This document shows positions 38,453-47,419 of a DNA stretch of 64,000 bases, one piece after another. A program made the position numbers and the translations under genes. Numbering within the stretch: position 1 is the first letter of the stretch; each line of letters opens with the position of its first letter. The notes beneath the pieces are model-generated. The model was not told the origin of the DNA, ran no database searches, and saw only the letters and a list, made by a program, of their open reading frames with translations. The DNA is from JAWKTM01 sp041399085 (lineage in GTDB: Bacteria; Planctomycetota; Planctomycetia; Pirellulales; Pirellulaceae), in the NCBI GenBank assembly GCA_041399085.1, contig JAWKTM010000011.1, forward strand, positions 103,650 to 167,649. Direction: 5' to 3'.

Positions 38453-39010
38453 TCATATCCCAGGCACGAACGGCTCCGCCGGATCCAAAGAGTGGACGTG
38501 ACACTGGCGGCAATTCGCGCGTTCGGCGTGCGTGCAGCGAATCTCGGGGCGAGCGGCCGGGCCGCTGTGACAGGCGTCGCAGTTCTCTCGCATTTGAACC
38601 GCGTGCGGTATCGTTGGCGGAGCGGCCGGGTGCTGTCGTTCGCCTCGCCGCGGTTCCCGCACGAGACGGACGAACGAGCTGTCGGCGAACAACTCCGCGT
38701 CGCCGGCAAAGACATGGCATTGCTTGCAATTCGCGACGCGGTTGCCAGCGGGAGTATCGCCATGCGGATTGGCGGGCGCGAATCCCATGCCGGGTAATTC
38801 GCGGCCCGTTTCGTTGTGACAGGAGACACACTTCGCGGTTTGCAGCGGGTGTGGGATGACCGGCGGAGCGCCGTCGAACGCGCGCCGCGCCGCCCGCACA
38901 CTGGATGGAGTCACCGCGACCGCCGAGCCGCGGTCGCTCGCCCTCTCACAGCCGATTGTCGTGAGTGCGAAAACGATCAACCAAATCGACGATTTAACTC
39001 GGGCCGTCAT
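38453..39010 (-). CDS. Tetraheme lipoprotein, tandem NapB-like cytochrome c
   Basis: The start ATG at 39010 lies two bases after the NapA stop, with AAAGGGCGTGAT as ribosome-binding site. The 185-residue protein has a lipobox (ALTTIGC, Cys21) and four CxxCH sites at about residues 61, 95, 144 and 167. The two pairs are repeats of each other: PPVIPHPLQ...CVSCH...NCKQCHV and PPTIPHAVQ...CDACH...NCRQCHV. Each repeat resembles NapB, the diheme small subunit of periplasmic nitrate reductase, with its PP.IPH block. So this looks like a duplicated NapB carrying four haems and anchored by lipid. It would feed electrons to NapA. Confidence 0.85.
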   Translation of the reverse strand: MTARVKSSIWLIVFALTTIGCERASDRGSAVAVTPSSVRAARRAFDGAPPVIPHPLQTAKCVSCHNETGRELPGMGFAPANPHGDTPAGNRVANCKQCHVFAGDAELFADSSFVRLVREPRRGERQHPAAPPTIPHAVQMRENCDACHSGPAARPEIRCTHAERANCRQCHVHSLDPAEPFVPGI

Positions 39011-39011
39011 A

Positions 39012-41393
39012 TCACGCCCTTTCCACATTGACCGCGCACTTTTTGAAATCGGGTTCCTTGCTGATATTGTCCAATGCATCCAACGTCAGCCGATTGACCA
39101 ACCGGCCTTCATCGAAGAACGGGACAAACACCGAGCCGCGCGGCGGACGGCCGCGTCCGTCCACTTTGGCGGTCAACACCACTTCGCCTCGGCGGCTGAA
39201 CAGACGCACGCGGCTGCCGTCGGAGATCCCGAGTTGCACGGCGTCGGCCCGATTCAATTCCACATAAGCCGCCGGAACCGCTTGATGCAGTTGTTTGACT
39301 CGGCGTGTCATCGAGCCGGTATGCCAATGCTCCAGAACGCGGCCCGTCGTCAACCAGAATGGATACTGTTCGTCGGGAAGCTCCGCCGGTGGATGATAAG
39401 GTCGCAACCACACAGCCGCCTTCTCACCGAACTTCTTGGCCTTATAAAAATGGACTCCCTGCTCTTTCTTCACATAAGGGTCGTGGCCCGCCGCATAGCG
39501 GTACATGGTTTCCTTGCCATCGACCACCGGCCACCGCATTCCGCGCGATTCACGCAGTTGATCATAAGAAGCGAGGTCCTTGCCAACGCCCAACGTGAAC
39601 TGACGATACTCTTCGTACATGGCCTCATGCCAATTGTCCTCGGGCCAAGGGAATAGGTGCCCCATGCCCATGCGTTTGGCAACCTCCATGATTTGCCAGG
39701 CGTCCTCTTTCGCTTCACCCGGCGGATCAATCATCTTGTTCCAATGCTGGGTGCGCCGTTCCGTGTTGCCAAACACCCCTTCGCGTTCGACCCATCCAGC
39801 CGACGGCAAGATCAAGTCCGCGGCGCGCGTGGTGGGCGTCGGATAAATGTCGCTGACGACCACAAAGCGACCGTCACCCGGCTGTCGCTCGAAACGATTC
39901 AAGTGGGGCAACGTCACCCAGGGATTCGTCACCTGAATCCACATCGCCTTCACATCGCCGCGAACCAACGCGCGAAACATGTCGACCGTATGATAGCCGG
40001 GTTTGGCGGGAATCGTCCCCGGTTCCAAACCCCAGAGCTTTTCGGCCTTCTCCCGATGTTCGGGGATCGTCACCAACATATCGGCGGGCAAGCGGTTGGA
40101 TAGCGTGCCCACTTCGCGAGCCGTCCCACATGCCGATGGTTGTCCGGTCAGGCTCAGCGGATTATTGCCGGGACGACTGATCTTGCCGGTCAGCAGATGG
40201 AGATCGTTAATCAGATTGTTCATCCACGTTCCGCGCACGTGCTGATTAACACCCATGCACCATAGCGACACCGTGTTGCGGTCACGATCGCCATACATGT
40301 CGGCCAATAGACGAAGCTGCTTCTCCGAGATGCCGGAAATCTCACAGACTCGCTCGGGCGTATATTCCGCCAGGAACTGACGCATGTCGTCCAGCGAACT
40401 TTCCACCGCCGTGTCGTTAAAGCCATAGCGATCGCTGGGCTCGCCTTCGTTCGTCCCCAAACCATCCGCGCCCCAGCAGCCGTATCCGATCTCTTCCAAA
40501 TTCTCCACGCCGCGCCGAAACACGACGTTCTCTTCAATGAACCGCTCGTCCAGCTTGTTGTTCGCAAACAGCAGATGCAAAATCCCGTTCGCAATCGCTA
40601 AATCCGCGCCCGGCTTGAATTCGATATACTCGTCCGCGAAATCGGACGTGGGTGTCCAGCGCGTGGCCAAGTCGACAATCCGCACATGGGGATTCTGTCG
40701 CTTGTTTTCGAGAATGCGGCTGAACAACACCGGATGCATTTCCGCCATGTTGTTACCCCAGAGGATGAAGTCGTGCCCGGCTTCGAAATCCTCATAACAC
40801 CCCATCGGCTCGTCGCTTTGGAACTGTGTCATGAATCCCATCACGGCGCTGGCCATGCACAGCCGCGCGTTCGGGTCGAGGTTATTACTCCGCATCCCGG
40901 CCTTAACCCACTTCAAGGCCGCGTAGCCATCAAACACGGTCCATTGGCCGGACCCATAGACGGCAACCGAGTCTGGCCCGTGTTGCTTCAGCGCGTCGCC
41001 GAACTTCTCGGCGATCAAATCCAAAGCTTCGTCCCAACTAATCTGCTCAAATCCTTTGCCGTCCGCCTTGCGTTTCAGCGGATGCGTCAGGCTATCCTTG
41101 CCATACAACATGCCCGGCAGATGATAGCCTTTGGCACACAACAAACCTCGATTAACTGGGCTCTGCTCGTCGCCTCGGACGGCCACGATCCGGTTGTCTT
41201 TTACTCCGACCTCGACGCCGCACCCCGTGCCGCAATAGCGGCAAGGCGCCTTATCCCAAGCCACATTGGGATCGCCCACCACGTCCGCGGCCGTGCCCGG
41301 TTCGCTGGTCGCCATCTCGTTGCGACACCCGAGGGCCGAAGCCGTGGCCGCCAATGCCGAAGATGCAATGAAATGTCTGCGGTCGATCGTCAT
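39012..41393 (-). CDS. napA: Periplasmic nitrate reductase catalytic subunit, Tat lipoprotein
   Basis: The start is the ATG at 41393, four bases after the octaheme gene stop; the longer frame to 41666 is antisense to it. The 793-residue protein is of the bis-MGD molybdoenzyme family. The 4Fe-4S site is Cys51, Cys54, Cys58 and Cys86 (CRYCGTGC ... GLLCAKGY). NARLCMASAV at about 175-184 gives Cys179 as the expected Mo ligand, typical for NapA. The signal has DRRHFIASSA, twin-arginine, and ends in ASALGC, so it looks lipid-anchored, unusual for NapA. It would reduce nitrate to nitrite in the periplasm; the reverse is possible. No napD chaperone is adjacent. Confidence 0.88.
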   Translation of the reverse strand: MTIDRRHFIASSALAATASALGCRNEMATSEPGTAADVVGDPNVAWDKAPCRYCGTGCGVEVGVKDNRIVAVRGDEQSPVNRGLLCAKGYHLPGMLYGKDSLTHPLKRKADGKGFEQISWDEALDLIAEKFGDALKQHGPDSVAVYGSGQWTVFDGYAALKWVKAGMRSNNLDPNARLCMASAVMGFMTQFQSDEPMGCYEDFEAGHDFILWGNNMAEMHPVLFSRILENKRQNPHVRIVDLATRWTPTSDFADEYIEFKPGADLAIANGILHLLFANNKLDERFIEENVVFRRGVENLEEIGYGCWGADGLGTNEGEPSDRYGFNDTAVESSLDDMRQFLAEYTPERVCEISGISEKQLRLLADMYGDRDRNTVSLWCMGVNQHVRGTWMNNLINDLHLLTGKISRPGNNPLSLTGQPSACGTAREVGTLSNRLPADMLVTIPEHREKAEKLWGLEPGTIPAKPGYHTVDMFRALVRGDVKAMWIQVTNPWVTLPHLNRFERQPGDGRFVVVSDIYPTPTTRAADLILPSAGWVEREGVFGNTERRTQHWNKMIDPPGEAKEDAWQIMEVAKRMGMGHLFPWPEDNWHEAMYEEYRQFTLGVGKDLASYDQLRESRGMRWPVVDGKETMYRYAAGHDPYVKKEQGVHFYKAKKFGEKAAVWLRPYHPPAELPDEQYPFWLTTGRVLEHWHTGSMTRRVKQLHQAVPAAYVELNRADAVQLGISDGSRVRLFSRRGEVVLTAKVDGRGRPPRGSVFVPFFDEGRLVNRLTLDALDNISKEPDFKKCAVNVERA

Positions 41394-41397
41394 GACT

Positions 41398-43218
41398 TCA
41401 CTCGCCAGAAGTGGATTGTGAGTTGGGCTGCTCGGCGCTTGAATCCGACTTGCCTTCGGATTCGGGCGCGTCGTCGGGGTTGGACTCGCCGGTAGACTTG
41501 GCTTCGTTAGATTCGGAAGTCGAAGCGTCCGTGTCCGTGGGGTTTTCACTTGCGGATGCGTCGGACGCGTTCGGTTCCGCTGCCGGCGCTGTGTCGCCAT
41601 CGGTCGGCTTGGCCGATTGCGGATTGTCTGGCTGCGATTCGGTGGCCTCCGGGTTTCCGCCAGCACGCTGTTTGGCGGCTCGTTCCGCCTCCAAGGCTCG
41701 CTTGCTTTCCTCGAACCAAGTATGTTCCGGGCGAGCCAAGATATCGTCGATCACCTTCAACACCGCCTCGGCCTCCTCGGCCAAACCCTCGTCGCGAGCG
41801 TGTTCGGCGATTTCGCGAGCTTGCGGAATCAGTTCCTGATAGAACCGTTCGGCCACCTCATACATGCCGTGCCAATGAGCGTAGTCGGGCGCCATCATGG
41901 ATGCTCCGTGGCGAGCGCGCCGACCTTCGTGATGCCAGAGATAGAACCAAGTCCATTCGATCTCCTCATCAAAGTCGGATTTCGTAATCAAGTTGCCGGC
42001 CCGCAGCGCCTTCATGATGGCTTCGCCGGGCTTGGCGAACTTTTCGTTGTAGTTGATGACGAAATCGTCGTACTGCTTATAGAACGCGGTAATGTAATTC
42101 GACGTATGGCAGTTCGCGCACACGTTCTGCATTTCCTTACGGTTGTCCTCCCAGTTATCCAACAGCCGACTTACCGGGGGTCGATTGGTCCACGAGAGTC
42201 GCTTACCCGGATCGTGTGTCACCACCGGCGTGCCCTGTTTCGAATGCGCCGACATATGACACGTGGCGCAAGTTGGCGCCTGGGTGTAAGTTTCTCCCAG
42301 GATCCACTTGTGCGCGTCCAGGTTCATGTGGTCCTTCAGATCCCGGAAGGCCACCCCGTGCTTGGATTCCTCATAAATTTCCTTCTGGGGATGGTCGGGG
42401 CCAAGATGACACTTGCCACAGTTCTCTGGCTGGCGAGCGCGACGGGGCGAGAAATCGTGACGTGAATGGCAGGCCGAACAAGAACCGAGCGAGCCGTCCA
42501 GATTCAGCCGACCGATTCCCGTATTGGGCCAGCTTGCCTCATCAAAAATTGGCTGACCGCTAGGAGACTTCTTGATCCGAGCCACTGCGTCCAGGTTCGT
42601 TGGTTTTCCATCCGGTCCTGGCTTCAAATCGTCCAGTGTGATCGGTTCGCCCGAGGTAGCTTGCAATGCCACCTTGCTGCCATGGCATTGTTTACAGCCC
42701 ACATTGGCGCTGGCCATGCCGTTCACTTCGGTCACGCCCATGGTCGGCGAGTGCGGATTGAAGGGCTTAAACGGCTCGCGTGAACCTTCGACGGTTTCGG
42801 CCAGGAAATTGTCCAGCGACGCGAGGATATTGCCGCCCTTCGCATGGTGGCTTTGCTCGAACTCTTCGTACTCTTTCTTATGACATTTCGAACAATCACG
42901 AGGCGTCACGATCGTGGCGACCCAATGGCCCTCGTGATTGAAAGCGTCCGCGTCACTCTTGTCGGCTTTGTGACATTCCAAACACCCCACGCCCTTTTCC
43001 GCGTGCGTACTGCCGGTCCAATGGTCGATAATGCCGGGCGTCAACTTCTGGTGGCACGCCACACAGGATTGCGACGCCGCGGGAATCGACACTGGTTTGA
43101 CCTTCAGTCCCGCTTCCACCTGTTTTCGCGCGACTTCCATCCACTGAACAAATATCAGGGACACCAAAAACACCAACGACAATGTCGCGATAATGACTTG
43201 CTTCGCTCTCAAACTCAT
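41398..43218 (-). CDS. Octaheme cytochrome c, hydroxylamine oxidoreductase-like
   Basis: The start is the ATG at 43218, followed by one membrane helix (VIIATLSLVFLVSLIFVQW) that probably stays as an anchor. Eight CxxCH sites are seen: CVACH, CLECH, CSKCH, CKQCH, CSACH, CGKCH, CATCH and CANCH, at about residues 52 to 371. After the last haem comes WFYLWHHEGRRARHGASMM then APDYAHWHG, the conserved C-terminal block of the octaheme HAO family. The last 110 residues are an acidic Ser/Glu/Asp-rich tail. HAO family members oxidise hydroxylamine or hydrazine or reduce nitrite. Whether the tyrosine crosslink of true HAO is present needs alignment. Its place between cytochrome b and napA argues for a role with nitrogen oxides. 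Confidence 0.85.
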   Translation of the reverse strand: MSLRAKQVIIATLSLVFLVSLIFVQWMEVARKQVEAGLKVKPVSIPAASQSCVACHQKLTPGIIDHWTGSTHAEKGVGCLECHKADKSDADAFNHEGHWVATIVTPRDCSKCHKKEYEEFEQSHHAKGGNILASLDNFLAETVEGSREPFKPFNPHSPTMGVTEVNGMASANVGCKQCHGSKVALQATSGEPITLDDLKPGPDGKPTNLDAVARIKKSPSGQPIFDEASWPNTGIGRLNLDGSLGSCSACHSRHDFSPRRARQPENCGKCHLGPDHPQKEIYEESKHGVAFRDLKDHMNLDAHKWILGETYTQAPTCATCHMSAHSKQGTPVVTHDPGKRLSWTNRPPVSRLLDNWEDNRKEMQNVCANCHTSNYITAFYKQYDDFVINYNEKFAKPGEAIMKALRAGNLITKSDFDEEIEWTWFYLWHHEGRRARHGASMMAPDYAHWHGMYEVAERFYQELIPQAREIAEHARDEGLAEEAEAVLKVIDDILARPEHTWFEESKRALEAERAAKQRAGGNPEATESQPDNPQSAKPTDGDTAPAAEPNASDASASENPTDTDASTSESNEAKSTGESNPDDAPESEGKSDSSAEQPNSQSTSGE

Positions 43219-43391
43219 AATGCCCACGATCCTTTCCGAATCGGCTTGGTTATTTGTCCCATTCTCGATCACCATCGCCTAGACTTGACTCTCGCATCGC
43301 GAAACAACGGCGAACAATCACGCTTACCGGGCGTGGCTTCCAAATTTCGCCCAGCCCCACATGAGGCACGGCCCATCGCGACTCGCGCGGG

Positions 43392-44443
43392 TCAATGCGC
43401 CGCGACGGCCTCCCACACGGTCAGTCCGATCAACAACAGCGTCGCGACGATCCCCACATAAACACTGATATCCTCATTGCGGGTTACGCGTCGGAGCACT
43501 TTGTCAATCCACGGCCAGAGAAACATCGCGCCCACGATCAACCCGGTACTTAGCACGGCAAATGTCAACGAAAACAACTTCAGCCAGCGAAACGACACAT
43601 AAAACCACCACTCGGGCTTAATTTCTCGGGCGTCGTCAGCGGATCGGCTTGCGGCCCCATCGTGGCGTGGGCAGAACGGTCGCCATAGCGCTGAGCGGTA
43701 ATCATCAACGTCGGCCCCATGATAATTTCCGTATACAAGTGATCCGGAAAGAAATTGAAGTGACGCGGCTGATCGTCCGCCGCATTGGGATCGGGAAACT
43801 CCGTCACCCCATGCAACCGAATTAATAATATGTGAACACCAATCAACAAGATCATGGTCGTCGGCAACACGGCCGCATGGAGGATATAGAACCGTGACAG
43901 AGTGCGATCGTTATATGAGTCGCCAGCCAGCAAGAATCGCTTGCCTAAGTCACCTAGTACGGGCACTGCTTCGCTAATGTTGGCCGCGACCGTCGCCCCC
44001 CAGTAACTAAGCTGTTCGAATACCAAGCTGTATCCCGTAAAGCCGATCAGTAGCGTACACATCAGCAGCGCCATTCCGATCAGCCAGTTCACTTCGCGCG
44101 GGCGGCGATACGCGGCCGTGAAGTAGACTCGCATCTGGTGCAAAATCACGGCGGCGATCATGAACGTGGCCGCCCACTTATGGACGCTGCGAATGTACCA
44201 GCCGAACGTCGCTTCCTCCGTGATGTATCGCACCGACTCATACGCGGTCGAAGGAGCAGGCTGATAATAAAAGGCCAACAAGATCCCGGTTATGATTTGT
44301 ACCACGAATAGATACGCGGGCGTGCCTCCCAGACAAAACCACCAATGCTTGAGGTGATTGGGCACTGGCTCATTCGTCAACTCGCGTAGCTCGACCCCGC
44401 TAATGGGAATCCGTTCGCTAACCCACGCTCCGATTCGACTCAC
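43392..44443 (-). pseudogene. Cytochrome b of the second bc complex, frameshifted
   Basis: The GTG at 44443 overlaps the Rieske stop by four bases. The b6-like part has SVHKWAATFMIAAVILHQ and FYILHAAVLPTTMILLIGVH, with the paired haem histidines. Near 43700 the frame changes and changes back (LSAMATVLP is in another frame), then near 43620 it changes again: reading on gives EIKPEWWFYVSFRWLKLFS, where PEWW is a variant of the PEWY Qo motif, and continues to the end at 43392 with two more helices. The short frame 43392-43598 is thus the gene's 3' end, not a separate gene. The clean surroundings favour assembly indels. It forms a quinol oxidase with the Rieske protein. Confidence 0.85.
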
Positions 44444-45066
44444 GCCATGTCTCCTTGTTGCGGCGGTAGCGTGGCGCCGTTCGCCGCCTGCTTCACCAGG
44501 GTTCCGGTGTCGTCCACGCATTCCGCGTTCGCCAAAGCAACTAGCGGCACCTGGATGTAGAGCAAGCCGTTCTCGACTTTCAATGGAAACTCGAGCAATC
44601 GTTGTTTCGCTTTGGCCGGAGGCCCCTCCGTCGCCACGCCTTGCCGGTCGAACACACCGTTGTGACAGGGGCAAAAGAAGCGGTCGTTCTGCGGCTCCCA
44701 ATGCACCGCGCAACCCAAATGCGGACATACGCTCGACAATGCGACGAAATCCTCGGCCGAAGTCCCCGCCCCTTGCCGAGCGATTACCACCTTCGCTCCA
44801 TTGGGTGCGGCGTAGGTGAGCGAGTCACCTGGCTTCAATTCGTCGACGGTTGTCAGATACTGCCAACCCATGGGCTGGCCTGGAGCATCAAGAAATCGGG
44901 CCGCGATCACTCCGAAAGTGCCATACCCGGCGACAAGCCCGCCGCCCATGCCCACAGCCGCCGCAACCGAAAGAAAATCGCGACGCTCCACATCCGACGC
45001 GTCGCCGGACGGCAGGCGCGGAGATTCCCGCAGCACGTCTTCGCATTCCCTGCGAACGTCTGTCAT
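44440..45066 (-). CDS. Rieske iron-sulfur protein of the second complex
   Basis: The 208-residue protein starts with a cytoplasmic head, VERRDFLSVAAAVGMGGG (twin-arginine-like) and one helix. CPHLGC and CPCHNGVF are the 2Fe-2S ligands. It is the first gene of the tight minus-strand cluster Rieske - cytochrome b - octaheme - napA - NapB-like. It is clearly different from the Rieske at 6178-6798, so the two complexes have separate jobs. A candidate operator lies about 175 bases upstream. Confidence 0.92.
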   Translation of the reverse strand: MTDVRRECEDVLRESPRLPSGDASDVERRDFLSVAAAVGMGGGLVAGYGTFGVIAARFLDAPGQPMGWQYLTTVDELKPGDSLTYAAPNGAKVVIARQGAGTSAEDFVALSSVCPHLGCAVHWEPQNDRFFCPCHNGVFDRQGVATEGPPAKAKQRLLEFPLKVENGLLYIQVPLVALANAECVDDTGTLVKQAANGATLPPQQGDMA

Positions 45067-45240
45067 AGCGTATCCACCAAGTTGTCATGGGAGAGTAAGT
45101 TGACTCTCCGCCCACTTCGCAACGCGCGCGCCGCAGTTCTCGAAAAACCGCGCAAGCCATCGCTGTCGAGCTTTTGCCGTGTTTCCGCCAAGCTGCGAAG
45201 GGGGACTGCGCATTCCGCGAGTGTGCGTGTTCGTCACCGG

Positions 45241-45256
45241 TGTGCCTATTCGCACG
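45241..45256. promoter_or_regulatory. Operator-like motif TGTGC-N6-GCAC, second copy
   Basis: TGTGCCTATTCGCACG matches the site at 13167-13182 in 14 of 16 positions. A looser copy (GTGTGCGTGTTCG) starts 21 bases earlier. It lies in the 346-base gap between the porin gene and the Rieske gene and could control the respiratory operon. No other feature is clear in 45067-45412. Confidence 0.35.
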
Positions 45257-45412
45257 GTCGCAGGTGTGAACCAGCACAGATTTCGGCGCGAGCGGAACGC
45301 ACGCACGCGATCAGAACGCGTGATAAACGACTGCGGGCAATACGAGCTATCCGCATGGGCAACTGCGGATACTACGAGACGGAAACACTCGCCGAGAGAA
45401 CGAGGAACAGCC

Positions 45413-47041
45413 TTAGAAATTCAGCACCCATTGGACATACGTAAAGTCAGCGTCCCGTGGGTTGTTGATCTTGCTGCCTCGCCATAAATGCGACCAACCG
45501 AACTGTAGGTCGCTGCGAGGAGAGATTTTATACGTGGCGAGGATGTCTAATTCCTGGCCAAAGTTGCGTCCCGCATTCTGCGACGGTGTGCCGCCGACCG
45601 ACGGAACCGGCGCCGTCGTATCCGACTGGAACACGTAGTACCAAAACAGCAGATTCCATTTCTCCGTTGGATTCATTGTCAACAGTAGATTCGGGCTTTG
45701 GATATTGCTCCGTTGCACCGCGTCGATAAAGCCGAGGTACTTGTGGGCCAACGGGAACAGATGGTTGAAGCCCGTGAAGTCGCCTCCAGGCACGTCGCCG
45801 GATGCGTAGTCAAAATATCCCCACAGGGTCATGTCCCACGGCATTCGCTTCAACTTGCGACCGAGGCCCACGGTGACGAATCCTGCCGACTGATCCACGT
45901 TCGCGCCGGCGGCGTCTCCGCCTTGATACGCACCCTCGACTTCGTACAACCACTCGTCCTGCGATCCGTTCAACCGCGCGCCGAACGTGTGTATCGAGAA
46001 TAGTAGATCGTGATTGTCGTAGCCCAAGTAGTAAAGGTCCAACGCATCCTTGTCCGTGAGATTGTAGACCGCGTACATTCCATAGAACTGCTGTTTCCAA
46101 TCCGCTTGATCCAACTCGAACGGCCGTGTGTCGACGAGCGAGGTCCAGAATGCGTCGACCCGCAGGTCGTCATGTTTCCAAATCCCCTTGACGCCCTCGA
46201 ACGTACGCCGAGTGTTCGCCCAGTCCAGCGGAGATACCAACCGCTGGTTTCCGTAGATCAACTCCTGGCGGCCGACCCGCATGGTCAGCTCTTGCGTCAC
46301 GTCGACATCCAGAAACAGATTCAGAAAATCCCCGTGATTTCGGTCGATCCCGCGGGGCGGAAGCGAATGAAAGCTGGAATCGGCGAAGATGCCTTCCACG
46401 AACACGCGATAAAAGTCTCGCCGATAGTTCGCGTACAATCGCAGTCGTTCCAGCAAGAAGTCGTCGGTCGTCGGCTGAAATCGCTCGGCGGCGCCTTTAT
46501 TCATGCCCTCTTCGTGATGATACCGCAACCGAAATTGGCCACCCACGTCGAGCTTACCGCAATGAACGTCGAGTTGTTTGAAGCGATCCCCGAGCAGACA
46601 TTCGTTCCAGCAAGGATCGTTCAAGTAGCTGAAATCATTGTCGTAGAAGACGGGCCGATGCGAAGTGGCGGCTTTCTTTTTCAAAGCCGCCATCTTCGCC
46701 TTGTCGCATTTCGCACAACGGCAACCGGACGCACAGGCGACATTGCCCGTGGATTCCGCGGAAAGCTCTAGCAGTCCGCCGGATGTCGTCGCCCGCGGGA
46801 CTTCAAAGCCGGCCTCTGACTCCGACTCGACAGTCGGAATTGACTGGTAGTACTCGGTTGTCTCACGCGACGTTCCCAGTTGTGGTTCGGCAATGCGAAA
46901 TCCCGAGATCGGCTCTTCCGCCGAACCGATCGTGCCGCACGCGACAGTCGCGCTAACCGCGGCGGCAAGCCACATCATTCGGATTGGACTCGTACGCATG
47001 AACCACGTGGGCCGCAATTTTCGACTAGTCATTGAAATCAT
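45413..47041 (-). CDS. Outer-membrane porin, alginate-export-like family
   Basis: The protein of about 540 residues has a signal-like helix (IRMMWLAAAVSATVACGTIG), a Cys/Lys-rich stretch (CASGCRCAKCDKAKMAALKK) and then a long beta-barrel: many strands with alternating aromatic residues, RLRYHHEEG, RLRLYANYRRDFYRVFVEG, and LTMRVGRQELIYGNQRLVSP, the hallmark of the AlgE/alginate-export porin family. It ends with the aromatic strand TYVQWVLNF. The start may be at 47041, 47032 or a later ATG; no ribosome-binding site decides. It precedes the Rieske/Nap cluster on the same strand and might pass nitrate or nitrite, which is inference. Confidence 0.82.
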   Translation of the reverse strand: MISMTSRKLRPTWFMRTSPIRMMWLAAAVSATVACGTIGSAEEPISGFRIAEPQLGTSRETTEYYQSIPTVESESEAGFEVPRATTSGGLLELSAESTGNVACASGCRCAKCDKAKMAALKKKAATSHRPVFYDNDFSYLNDPCWNECLLGDRFKQLDVHCGKLDVGGQFRLRYHHEEGMNKGAAERFQPTTDDFLLERLRLYANYRRDFYRVFVEGIFADSSFHSLPPRGIDRNHGDFLNLFLDVDVTQELTMRVGRQELIYGNQRLVSPLDWANTRRTFEGVKGIWKHDDLRVDAFWTSLVDTRPFELDQADWKQQFYGMYAVYNLTDKDALDLYYLGYDNHDLLFSIHTFGARLNGSQDEWLYEVEGAYQGGDAAGANVDQSAGFVTVGLGRKLKRMPWDMTLWGYFDYASGDVPGGDFTGFNHLFPLAHKYLGFIDAVQRSNIQSPNLLLTMNPTEKWNLLFWYYVFQSDTTAPVPSVGGTPSQNAGRNFGQELDILATYKISPRSDLQFGWSHLWRGSKINNPRDADFTYVQWVLNF

Positions 47042-47419
47042 CCATCGAGCGGGAGATAGCGATCAGATACTGCCGATCCGGGGCTTTCCCGCGACAAAGC
47101 GGTCGCGTCGCACCCAAGCGGTTTGATAAGTGATCGTTCGATAAAGTTATTCTCGTACCGCACGGCTAGGACAATGAGTCGTTTTGGCGCGAGCCGCAAT
47201 GTTTACCTAAGCGACAGACGCTGTAAAAGTCGACAAGCCACGTCCCTTTGCGTATAAGCGTTCGGGCCGAATCCATATTCGGGCTGCGTCGATGCGACCG
47301 TCCAATAGTCAAGGCCGCCGCAACAAGTTGAACGGCGGCGAGCCACTTATCGTTGAAGCAGACCGGCCAAATCAATTGCGGCCAGCATGAATCAACAGCG
47401 GCCAAGGAACGTGAATTTC
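47042..47419. other. Intergenic region between divergent genes
   Basis: No gene is supported. The segment TTTGATAAGTGATCG near 47125 recalls an FNR site but does not fit the consensus. A promoter for each of the divergent genes is expected here but none is convincing. Confidence 0.4.

Noticed and set aside
43392..43598. Separate 68-residue membrane protein
   Set aside because: The upstream sequence read in the same frame gives EIKPEWWFYV, so this is the frameshifted 3' end of cytochrome b.
47120..47140. FNR-like site upstream of the porin
   Set aside because: TTGATAAGTGATCG has the wrong spacing and only a partial second half-site.
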